A DNA stretch of 5,201 bases from an uncultured Clostridia bacterium (GCA_947588775.1 CANPZQ010000135.1:1-5201), one strand, 5' to 3'. Counted from the stretch's first letter, positions 1 to 4,311 are shown. Notes: generated by a model not told the origin, from the letters alone. Program-made: numbers and translations.

Positions 1-706
1 GGTGGATTCCCTCGCTGAACTTCGGGAAAAACATCTGGTCTGGGGCGATAAGTCCGCCGATAAACGGGATTCTCACCTGTCCGCCGTGGGCATGGCCGGA
101 AAACGTCAAATCCGCGCCGGCGAGCGCGTATCCCCTCGCAAACTGCGGGCGGTGGTTCAGGAAAATGTCGAAAACGCCCTCCGAAAAGAGCTTTTTGCCG
201 CTCTCAACGTTGAAATACGCGCTGTCCGACATTCCCGAAATCGCGATAAAGTCGCCGTCCCGGAAGATTTTTTCCGTTTTTCCGTCAAGAACATGGACCC
301 CCGCGCCGCTCAGCGACGACAAAAGCTCGTTGTATAGCTCAATCGGCAGGCGTTCCTCGTGGTTTCCGGTGACGCAGTAAACCGGTGAAATTTCCGCGAG
401 GGTTTCGACAAGCGTTACCGCCGAGGAAATATCCGAGCGGCGGGAATCGATTAAATCGCCGGTAATAACGATTATATCGGGCTGCTGCGCGGCCGTTTTT
501 TTAATTAAGGAAGTATATTTTCTGCCCGCCGAGCGGACGTGAATGTCGGACAGCTGGCAGATTTTAAAGCCGTCGAACGCCGCGGGAATATCCCCGTGCG
601 AGAAGGCGTATTCGGTTACGCCGATCGCCTCGTTTTCCCATGTCAGGTATCCGGCAATCGCCGCTATCGCCACGGCGGCGGAAATTATTGCAGTGCGTTT
701 TTTCAA
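1..706 (-). CDS. YkuE-like membrane-anchored metallophosphoesterase (3' end outside window)
   Basis: Calcineurin-like metallophosphoesterase; 235 residues are visible and the C-terminus lies beyond base 1. Residues about 5-21 form a hydrophobic segment after MKKR, so the protein is probably anchored with its catalytic domain outside the membrane. All family metal-site motifs are present in order: D54-x-H56 (QLSDIH), G83-D84 (TGDLID), GNHE 114-117, H185 (LNHRP) and GHAH 204-207 followed by GGQ. The tail APDQMFFPKFSEG resembles YkuE/YaeI-type phosphohydrolases, which usually run to roughly 270-290 residues, so perhaps 40 are missing. Known relatives act on phosphoesters, in some cases lipid or UDP-sugar substrates; the substrate here is not shown. 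The start chosen is TTG at 706-704: the frame is closed upstream by a stop at 766-764, no in-frame ATG exists before the domain, GAAGGGTGG lies 9 nt upstream, and MKKR plus a hydrophobic helix is a natural N-terminus. It follows the XRE regulator gene by 141 bp. Confidence 0.92.
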   Translation of the reverse strand, partial: MKKRTAIISAAVAIAAIAGYLTWENEAIGVTEYAFSHGDIPAAFDGFKICQLSDIHVRSAGRKYTSLIKKTAAQQPDIIVITGDLIDSRRSDISSAVTLVETLAEISPVYCVTGNHEERLPIELYNELLSSLSGAGVHVLDGKTEKIFRDGDFIAISGMSDSAYFNVESGKKLFSEGVFDIFLNHRPQFARGYALAGADLTFSGHAHGGQVRIPFIGGLIAPDQMFFPKFSEGIH

Positions 707-715
707 TGAATCGGG

Positions 716-724
716 CCACCCTTC
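716..724 (-). promoter_or_regulatory. Ribosome binding site supporting the TTG start
   Basis: On the minus strand GAAGGGTGG stands 9 nt before TTG (706-704). It is a moderate Shine-Dalgarno match and the main support for the non-ATG start of the metallophosphoesterase. Confidence 0.5.
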
Positions 725-741
725 GCAAACAGAAAACAGAA

Positions 742-800
742 GCCGAAAATCGGAAGTCAGACATTATTTCCGTCTTAATTCCGACAATCCGATTTCCGAC
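742..800 (-). promoter_or_regulatory. Structured leader of the metallophosphoesterase gene
   Basis: Read as minus-strand RNA, bases 800-789 (GTCGGAAATCGG) pair with 753-742 (CCGATTTTCGGC) over 12 bp, two of them G-U, around a 35-nt loop. The loop holds a competing stem, TCGGAA (784-779) with TTCCGA (755-750), extended by AGAC/GTCT. The two stems share bases 750-753, so they cannot form together in full. The 3' side runs into T-rich sequence (TTCTGTTTTCTGTTT) just before the ribosome binding site. The G-U pairs favour folding of the minus-strand transcript. A regulatory role is an inference. Confidence 0.4.
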
Positions 801-811
801 GTCCGTTCATA

Positions 812-840
812 TTGCTTTGTCATTAAATTTATGCTATAAT
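812..840 (+). promoter_or_regulatory. Possible rightward promoter, antisense to the XRE gene
   Basis: TTGCTT (812-817), a 17-bp spacer and a perfect TATAAT (835-840) would start a transcript near 847, running rightward against the XRE gene. No rightward gene follows for over 900 bp, so this would make antisense RNA, or it is a chance match in AT-rich DNA. Confidence 0.3.
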
Positions 841-851
841 ACCGATGTCAG
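822..851 (-). promoter_or_regulatory. Candidate promoter of the metallophosphoesterase gene
   Basis: On the minus strand CTGACA (851-846), an 18-bp spacer and TTTAAT (827-822) each differ from the sigma-A consensus at one base. The -35 box overlaps the stop codon of the XRE gene (850-848). The predicted start near 815 would give a leader of about 110 nt containing the stems at 742-800. Confidence 0.4.
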
Positions 852-1552
852 TCCTCACGGCTGAGCTCGCGTATGCGGGATTCGCTGTTTTTAATAAGGT
901 TCACCATCGAGGAGTAGTATCTCGGATAGTCCTCGGCAAGGCTCTGGGTATTCGCGCTCATCTCGTCGGGGTTTCCGACGGCGTCCTCGCCGGGCAGGAC
1001 GATTCCGCCCGACGCCGCCGAAATTTTCGATTCGCATACGTTCATCGCGGCGTTTGTGCGAAGCGGCGCGGAGGCGGGGTCGATCATAAAGAAGTTCTGG
1101 TCGTTTTTAGGATTCGCCGAATACATATAGCGGAGCATCTTATAAACCGAGAGCATTATATATCCGCAGCACTCCTTTATAAGCGTCGAGGAGCGGCACT
1201 TTGAAAGAAGCGAATAGAGTACGCTGAGCGAATTGTTTATAAGCTTTTTGTTGAACGCAATCATAACCGAGCCCGGCGTAACCTTGTCGCGCTGGTTCGG
1301 GTCGTCCTCGGGAATATCGCCGTAGGAAATCGTCTTTCCCTCCGGCTCGGGCGAACGCCCCAAAAGGTAGTCGCAGCTAACGTTGTAATAGTCGGCGGCG
1401 CGCACCAAAAAATCAAGCCCGCATTCCCGCTTTCCCTTTTCGTAGTGGGATAAAAGCCCCTGCGAAACACCGAGGTCCTCGGCGGCTTTTTTCTGGGAAA
1501 GCCCGCGCTCCTTCCTTAAAAGTGTCATAATTCTTGCAAAATCCGTGCTCAT
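848..1552 (-). CDS. XRE-family transcriptional regulator with long C-terminal domain (234 aa)
   Basis: Cytoplasmic DNA-binding regulator. Residues about 6-65 form a Cro/C1-type helix-turn-helix: ERGLSQKKAAEDLGVSQGLL is the core, followed by SHYEKGKRECGLDFLVRAADYYNVSCDYLLG, the usual end of the fold. Residues 66-95 are an acidic, proline-containing linker. Residues about 96-145 (SVMIAFNKKLINNSLSVLYSL onward, then CCGYIMLSVYKMLRYMY) look helical and may dimerise or sense a ligand. The rest, rich in Ser and Ala, matches no domain I recognise. The ATG at 1552-1550 has GGAGTG 5 nt upstream and begins just before the HTH, so the start is secure. It has its own promoter, a dyad over the -35 box and a stem-loop leader, which suggests autoregulation. 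It is divergent from the histidine phosphatase and lies upstream of the metallophosphoesterase on the same strand; its target genes are not known. Confidence 0.9.
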   Translation of the reverse strand: MSTDFARIMTLLRKERGLSQKKAAEDLGVSQGLLSHYEKGKRECGLDFLVRAADYYNVSCDYLLGRSPEPEGKTISYGDIPEDDPNQRDKVTPGSVMIAFNKKLINNSLSVLYSLLSKCRSSTLIKECCGYIMLSVYKMLRYMYSANPKNDQNFFMIDPASAPLRTNAAMNVCESKISAASGGIVLPGEDAVGNPDEMSANTQSLAEDYPRYYSSMVNLIKNSESRIRELSRED

Positions 1553-1567
1553 TTTTTCACTCCGATA

Positions 1568-1585
1568 ATTCAGTCGATTCAGTCA
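1568..1585. repeat. Tandem 9-bp repeat in the XRE gene leader
   Basis: ATTCAGTCG is followed at once by ATTCAGTCA (eight of nine bases identical). It lies between the leader hairpin and the ribosome binding site of the XRE gene. It could be a binding site for the regulator itself, but two short copies may also be chance. Confidence 0.35.
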
Positions 1586-1591
1586 TTTAAC

Positions 1592-1604
1592 GCGTCGTAG
1601 ACGC
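1592..1604 (-). promoter_or_regulatory. Small hairpin in the XRE gene leader
   Basis: GCGTC (1592-1596), a 3-nt loop and GACGC (1600-1604) form a 5-bp perfect dyad downstream of the larger leader stem. Its role is unknown; it may be part of the leader fold. Confidence 0.3.
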
Positions 1605-1619
1605 ACAGCGAAAATAATC

Positions 1620-1647
1620 GGAAACGACGGGACCGCCCGCCGTTTCC
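1620..1647 (-). promoter_or_regulatory. 12-bp stem-loop in the XRE gene leader, possible attenuator
   Basis: On the minus strand GGAAACGGCGGG (1647-1636) pairs with CCCGTCGTTTCC (1631-1620) around a 4-nt CGGT loop. One position is G-U on this strand but an A/C mismatch on the plus strand, so the full stem exists only in leftward RNA. It is followed by GATTATTTTC, a weak U-rich run. It lies between the promoter (1677-1705) and the XRE start codon, the usual place for a transcription attenuator. Attenuation itself is an inference. Confidence 0.55.
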
Positions 1648-1676
1648 CGGGCATGTGTCAAAATAACGCCAAGGAT

Positions 1677-1705
1677 ATTATACACCCGATTTTACTCTTT
1701 GTAAA
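1677..1705 (-). promoter_or_regulatory. Promoter of the XRE regulator gene
   Basis: On the minus strand TTTACA (1705-1700), a 17-bp spacer and a perfect TATAAT (1682-1677). The start should be near 1670, giving a leader of about 118 nt before the ATG at 1552. Confidence 0.75.
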
Positions 1706-1706
1706 A
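1690..1706. promoter_or_regulatory. Candidate operator over the XRE promoter -35 box
   Basis: TTTTAC (1690-1695), five bases, GTAAAA (1701-1706): a perfect 6-bp dyad covering the -35 box of the XRE promoter. Its size and position suit an autoregulatory XRE dimer, but no binding data can be read from sequence. It also lies upstream of the divergent phosphatase gene, for which I see no convincing promoter. Confidence 0.4.
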
Positions 1707-1790
1707 CCTTATATTTCATAAACTTTCGACAAATTTTTTGTTTAATAGTACCAGTATCTCAAAAAAACGTCCCCAAAAGGAGGAATTCTT

Positions 1791-2411
1791 ATGCAGGGTT
1801 ACAAAATCCATTTTATCCGCCACGCCATCTGCGAGGCAAACGAGGAGGGCCGCTACGTCGGCGTTACCGAATCTCCTGTTTCCGCGAGGGGTAGGGAGGA
1901 GCTCCGCAAAAAAATCGAAACAAAAAGCTACCCGTCGGTCGAAAAGGTATACGTCAGCCCCCTCAAAAGGTGCGTCGCCACCGCGGCGTTTATCTATCCC
2001 GAGGGCTACGCGCGGGTAGTTCCGGAGCTTCGGGAGATGAATTTCGGCGACTTCGAGGGAAGGCGAATGCTCGACATCAGGGAGCTTCCCGAGTATAAAA
2101 AATTTTTGGAGGGCGGCCTCAACAATCCCCCGCCGAACGGCGAGAGCATAGAGAGCGTTGTAAAACGCTGCTATGAGGGGCTCGATTTCATCATCAACGA
2201 CATGATGAAAAACTCTTGGCACAGCGCGGCGGTCGTCACCCACGGCGGGATAATAATGAACATGCTGAGCTGCTTCGGGCTTCCGAAACGGCCGCCCCAC
2301 GACTTTGTCTGCGACTTCGGCGAGGGTTATACCGTTATGGCGACGGCGCAGCTCTGGCAGCTCTCCGGCGTTGTCGAAATAATGGGGAAAATCCCGTCGG
2401 ACAAGGAATAG
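1791..2411 (+). CDS. Histidine phosphatase family protein (phosphoglycerate-mutase-like), 206 aa
   Basis: Branch-1 histidine phosphatase fold. The catalytic histidine is H11 in FIRHAICEAN, where the usual RHG is RHA. Other expected residues are in place: R60 in SPLKRC, E82 in LREMNFGDFEG, NGES at 116-119, and the second catalytic histidine H151 in VVTHGG. The LREMNFGDFEG and PNGES signatures resemble CobC-like alpha-ribazole phosphatases and small clostridial phosphatases of about 200 residues, but no cobalamin genes are nearby, so substrate and pathway stay open. No signal peptide is visible, so it is cytoplasmic. The ATG has AGGAGG (1778-1783) 7 nt upstream, an ideal site. It is divergent from the XRE regulator (238 bp between start codons) and ends 3 bp from the RadC-like gene, which runs the other way. 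No terminator separates the two, so their transcripts probably overlap. Confidence 0.92.
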   Translation: MQGYKIHFIRHAICEANEEGRYVGVTESPVSARGREELRKKIETKSYPSVEKVYVSPLKRCVATAAFIYPEGYARVVPELREMNFGDFEGRRMLDIRELPEYKKFLEGGLNNPPPNGESIESVVKRCYEGLDFIINDMMKNSWHSAAVVTHGGIIMNMLSCFGLPKRPPHDFVCDFGEGYTVMATAQLWQLSGVVEIMGKIPSDKE

Positions 2412-2422
2412 CCGCTACGGCT
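2410..2422. repeat. Small dyad spanning both convergent stop codons
   Basis: AGCCG-CTA-CGGCT is a 5-bp perfect dyad that includes the last bases of the phosphatase TAG (2409-2411) and the whole RadC-gene stop (2417-2415). No T-run follows on either strand, so it is at best a weak pause or terminator signal. Confidence 0.3.
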
Positions 2423-3086
2423 TCCGATAAATCGAGCTTGTGCCGTCGCGGCCTACGATTATATGGTCTACGAGAAGAAATCCCCTGTCGGAAAGAAGCT
2501 CTTTGAGAGCGAGGGTGGATTCTATATCGTCGCGGGATGGCCTCGACGAGCCGCCGGGGTGGTTATGGACGAGAATGCACTTCTGCGCGCGGGCGATTAT
2601 AAGCTTGCGAACCATCTTCGGGACGCTGACCTCGGAGCTGAAGGTGTTTCCCCGGGCTAAAACCGCCGTCGAAAGGAGCCTGTAATCGTACGAAAGGCAG
2701 AGAAGCAGCACTTTTTCAATCTCGCAGCCGCCGAGGAGCAGCTTGCAGTATATTTCGGCGCAGCGGCTGCTTGTGAAAAAATCCCCCGTGAGCGGAAGCT
2801 GGCCGCCGTCCTGATAAATTGACCGCACGAGCTGGATAAACTCGGGGAAAACCCTTTTGTCCCCGACGACCCCGGCGATTCCGTCGCGGTCCGCGTTTAA
2901 AATTCTTCCCAAGGTTCCGAAGCTGTCGAAAAGCGCGGTTACACTTTTTTCGGGCTCCGGGACTTCTTTTTCGGAAATCCCGATAAGAAGCTCCGCCGCG
3001 TCGCGCGGAAGCAGGGAATCCGGCCCGCTCTTTTCGACGCGGGTGAGAAGGTAGTTAAGGCGTAGGTTGCGGGGCGGGACGGGCAT
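2415..3086 (-). CDS. radC: RadC-family JAMM/MPN+ domain protein (223 aa)
   Basis: RadC/UPF0758-type protein of normal family length. Residues about 10-95 resemble the N-terminal helix-hairpin-helix part (LLPRDAAELLIGI, FGTLGRILNADRDGIAGVVG). Residues about 100-223 are the JAMM metalloprotease-like domain. The metal site is clear: H174-N-H176-PGG, then S184 and D187 in RPSRDD, fitting HxHx7SxxD. E152 (SSEVSVP) is a possible catalytic glutamate. The end, LVDHIIVGRDGTSSIY, is the family signature. RadC was once linked to DNA repair, but its true function is unsettled; many copies sit on mobile or variable DNA. The ATG at 3086-3084 has AGGAGG 8 nt upstream. The open frame continues to 3398, but that part is Ala/Pro/Arg-rich translation of the GC-rich repeat region and has no family similarity. 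I see no promoter in the GC-rich DNA upstream. It converges on the histidine phosphatase with a 3-bp gap. Confidence 0.93.
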   Translation of the reverse strand: MPVPPRNLRLNYLLTRVEKSGPDSLLPRDAAELLIGISEKEVPEPEKSVTALFDSFGTLGRILNADRDGIAGVVGDKRVFPEFIQLVRSIYQDGGQLPLTGDFFTSSRCAEIYCKLLLGGCEIEKVLLLCLSYDYRLLSTAVLARGNTFSSEVSVPKMVRKLIIARAQKCILVHNHPGGSSRPSRDDIESTLALKELLSDRGFLLVDHIIVGRDGTSSIYRKP

Positions 3087-3094
3087 GGGGAGGG

Positions 3095-3101
3095 CCTCCT
3101 T
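3095..3101 (-). promoter_or_regulatory. Ribosome binding site fixing the RadC start
   Basis: On the minus strand AAGGAGG ends 8 nt before the ATG at 3086-3084. It selects that start over upstream in-frame codons that extend into the repeat region. Confidence 0.75.
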
Positions 3102-3189
3102 TTTGGGGTGGTGGCGGGTGGCTGATTGGCGGAAAGCGGGAAACGGACTGGCGGGGGCTCGGCTCGGTGCATGACAAGGGATAAGGGGA

Positions 3190-3227
3190 GCAGGCGTCCG
3201 GGCCTCGGCAAAAAGTTGCCGGCCTGC
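3190..3227. repeat. Nested hairpin upstream of radC
   Basis: GCAGG (3190-3194) pairs with CCTGC (3223-3227). Inside, GGCAA (3207-3211), loop AAAG, pairs with TTGCC (3216-3220). There is no T-run on either side, so it is not a standard terminator. Confidence 0.45.
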
Positions 3228-3234
3228 TGCTAAA

Positions 3235-3295
3235 GCCTGAGCCTCACCCGTCCCCGCTCCGCCTCCGGCTCCGGGGGACGGGATTCGGCTCAGGC
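3235..3295. repeat. Two-part 18-bp hairpin upstream of radC
   Basis: GCCTGAGCC (3235-3243) pairs perfectly with GGCTCAGGC (3287-3295). After a short internal loop CCCGTCCCC (3247-3255) pairs perfectly with GGGGACGGG (3274-3282), around an 18-nt GC-rich loop. It would be a stable structure in RNA from either strand and a possible cruciform in DNA. Confidence 0.7.
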
Positions 3296-3339
3296 CGGGG
3301 TTGGGGCGCGCGGAATGTTTGGGTTTCGCGCGTGAGCCC

Positions 3340-3424
3340 GGCGCGGCGAATGGGGCTGGTTTGCTGCGCCCACCCGCCCGCCCTCTAAGGTTTCGCACTT
3401 TTATGCCGCCCCATTCGCCGCGCC
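3340..3424 (+). repeat. Copy A hairpin 1, 17-bp perfect stem
   Basis: GGCGCGGCGAATGGGGC (3340-3356) pairs perfectly with its reverse complement at 3408-3424 around a 51-nt loop. The loop holds CCCACCCGCCCGCCC (3369-3383), which is a G-quadruplex motif with 1-nt loops on the minus strand. Confidence 0.8.
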
Positions 3425-3446
3425 TTCGGCGGGAGCAACGAGGGAA

Positions 3447-3528
3447 GCGCGGCGGGAAAAGCGGGGAAATGGCAGAAAATTGCGGGGGTGGGCGGGTGGG
3501 ACGATGGAGGCAGCTTTTCCCGCCGCGC
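3447..3528 (+). repeat. Copy A hairpin 2, 16-bp perfect stem
   Basis: GCGCGGCGGGAAAAGC (3447-3462) pairs perfectly with its reverse complement at 3513-3528 around a 50-nt loop. The loop carries the G-quadruplex motif at 3484-3500. Confidence 0.8.
3484..3500 (+). other. G-quadruplex motif in copy A hairpin 2 loop
   Basis: GGGGG-T-GGG-C-GGG-T-GGG: four G-tracts with single-base loops, a class known to fold very stably. It is kept in copy B although two loop bases differ. Confidence 0.7.
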
Positions 3529-3578
3529 GGGGTTCAGCTGAAAGCCCGGACAGAGCGGCTTCGCGCTCAAACCTCCCC

Positions 3579-3604
3579 TCCCCCTCCCCTCGGGGGGAGG
3601 GGGA
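3579..3604 (+). repeat. C-rich/G-rich hairpin in copy A
   Basis: TCCCCCTCCCC (3579-3589) pairs with GGGGAGGGGGA (3594-3604) over 11 bp with loop TCGG. The equivalent in copy B (4912-4937) has one mismatch. Confidence 0.65.
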
Positions 3605-3713
3605 CGAACCAACCCTCAACTTTGCAGAAGCTCCGCAGGGGGGAGAGGGGAACTTAAAATAGCACGAGCGGAGCGAGTACCTTTTCCCCCTCGGCCGGCG
3701 CGCCCAAGCTTTG

Positions 3714-3747
3714 AAAAAAACAACGCCTGCCGCGTCATAACGGCAGG
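3714..3747 (-). terminator. Intrinsic terminator of tRNA-Lys
   Basis: On the minus strand CCTGCCG (3747-3741), an 8-nt loop and CGGCAGG (3732-3726) form a 7-bp stem, followed by CGTTG and a run of seven T (3720-3714). It lies directly downstream of the tRNA. Confidence 0.85.
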
Positions 3748-3754
3748 ACGTGAG

Positions 3755-3830
3755 TGGTGAGCCATTGGAGATTCGAACTCCAGACCCTTTGATTAAAAGT
3801 CAAATGCTCTGCCAACTGAGCTAATGGCTC
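3755..3830 (-). tRNA. tRNA-Lys (anticodon UUU), CCA encoded
   Basis: A 76-nt cloverleaf including CCA (3757-3755). The acceptor stem GAGCCAT (3830-3824) pairs with ATGGCTC (3765-3759), and the discriminator is A. The D-arm has AGCTCAGTTGGCAGAGC, the anticodon loop is CTTTTAA with TTT at 3797-3795, and the T-arm has GTTCGAATC. It matches the bacterial tRNA-Lys pattern throughout. It forms its own short unit with a consensus promoter (3852-3880) and terminator (3714-3747). No terminator separates it from the XRE gene upstream on the same strand, so read-through from that gene would also reach it. Confidence 0.97.
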
Positions 3831-3851
3831 TTTTTGCAAAACAGCTTCAAC

Positions 3852-3880
3852 ATTATAGCAGAAGTCCTCCTGTTTGTCAA
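3852..3880 (-). promoter_or_regulatory. Consensus promoter of tRNA-Lys
   Basis: On the minus strand TTGACA (3880-3875), a 17-bp spacer and TATAAT (3857-3852): a perfect sigma-A consensus. The start should fall near 3845, about 15 nt before the mature tRNA 5' end. The -35 box is 14 nt from the XRE stop codon. Confidence 0.88.
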
Positions 3881-3894
3881 GCTTTTTTGGGAAT

Positions 3895-4263
3895 TTATTT
3901 CCCCGGGAGCGGTTTTTTGCCGTTCGGACAGCTCTCGCAGCAGGGCGGAAGCTCCTCCAACGCCCGAAGCTGCGCCACCGCGCATTCTAAAACGCCGCCG
4001 TCGAGCCTTCTTAAGATAGATACCGCTTCGTCAAAAGCCTCGGAACGCCGCCTGTCGGCTTCCGCAAAGCCGGTTTCAAGAAGTGAATCCCCCGAAACCC
4101 CGAGGATTTCGGTAAGCCGTTTTATTTTCAGAACGTCCGGTTGACGTTTTCCCGTTTCATATCCGCAATAGGTGCTCGCCGTTACGCCGAGCGCGCCGGC
4201 AACCTGCTGCTGACTCATTCCCGCCAAAAGACGGGCTTTCCTTAACTGCTCGGAAAATCCCAT
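3895..4263 (-). CDS. XRE-family regulator with CCxxC tail (122 aa)
   Basis: Small cytoplasmic repressor-like protein. Residues about 6-60 form a Cro/C1-type helix-turn-helix: LRKARLLAGMSQQQVAGALG, then VTASTYCGYETGKRQPDVLKI and LTEILGVSGDSLLE. Residues 65-105 are a charged helical segment, perhaps for dimerisation. The tail has Cys108-Cys109-x-x-Cys112 in PPCCESCPNGKK, a possible metal or redox site; Cys33 and Cys94 also occur. The ATG at 4263-4261 is preferred: AGGTGA stands 5 nt before it. The GTG at 4272-4270 would add three residues but lies inside that Shine-Dalgarno sequence. It is divergent from the small HTH gene at 4423 with abutting promoters, like a phage cI/cro pair. Downstream on the same strand is tRNA-Lys, with no terminator between. 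Confidence 0.9.
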   Translation of the reverse strand: MGFSEQLRKARLLAGMSQQQVAGALGVTASTYCGYETGKRQPDVLKIKRLTEILGVSGDSLLETGFAEADRRRSEAFDEAVSILRRLDGGVLECAVAQLRALEELPPCCESCPNGKKPLPGK

Positions 4264-4268
4264 ATCCC

Positions 4269-4274
4269 TCACCT
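4269..4274 (-). promoter_or_regulatory. Ribosome binding site deciding the XRE start
   Basis: AGGTGA on the minus strand lies 5 nt before ATG (4263-4261). It overlaps the alternative GTG start (4272-4270), so it favours the ATG. Confidence 0.6.
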
Positions 4275-4281
4275 CTTCTAT

Positions 4282-4311
4282 AATATATCACGCTTCACCC
4301 CGTTTCGTCAA
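4282..4311 (-). promoter_or_regulatory. Promoter of the leftward XRE gene
   Basis: On the minus strand TTGACG (4311-4306), an 18-bp spacer and TATATT (4287-4282), giving a short leader to the ATG at 4263. It faces away from the rightward promoter at 4329-4357. Confidence 0.65.

Larger units (their letters stand above)
3087..3339. other. Gene-free GC-rich stretch upstream of radC
   Basis: No credible gene. Open frames here give low-complexity Pro/Ala/Arg/Gly translations. The stretch carries the RadC ribosome binding site, two dyads (3190-3227 and 3235-3295) and a CGCGCG pair (3307-3312 and 3327-3332). It adjoins structured repeat copy A and may be part of the same insertion. Confidence 0.6.
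3340..3692 (+). repeat. Structured repeat, copy A
   Basis: Non-coding, GC-rich element whose inverse copy lies at 4824-5201. Order: hairpin 1 (3340-3424, C-rich loop), 22-nt linker, hairpin 2 (3447-3528, G-rich loop), a 50-nt spacer, a C-rich/G-rich hairpin (3579-3604), then a tail with TTTGCAGAAGC and the CGAGCGGAGCGAG motif, ending near CCTTTTCCCCCTC. Bases 3372-3528 align with 5201-5045 without indels and with 16 differences by hand count. The spacer after hairpin 2 differs in length between copies (50 against about 107 nt). No transposase, protein or CRISPR-type unit is present. It resembles MITE-like or clustered intergenic repeats; the exact ends are uncertain. Confidence 0.85.

Noticed and set aside
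564..764. Minus-strand ATG frame beginning at 764
   Set aside because: It overlaps the metallophosphoesterase in another frame and has Arg-rich, feature-poor content. The real gene starts at the TTG at 706, with hydrophobic helix and catalytic motifs.
1698..1752. Forward promoter for the histidine phosphatase gene
   Set aside because: TTGTAA, TTCGAC and TTTAAT-like boxes occur, but none has acceptable spacing, so no call is made.
3087..3398. N-terminal extension of the radC open frame
   Set aside because: It is low-complexity Ala/Pro/Arg translation of structured repeat DNA, while a perfect Shine-Dalgarno and ATG at 3086 fit the normal RadC length.
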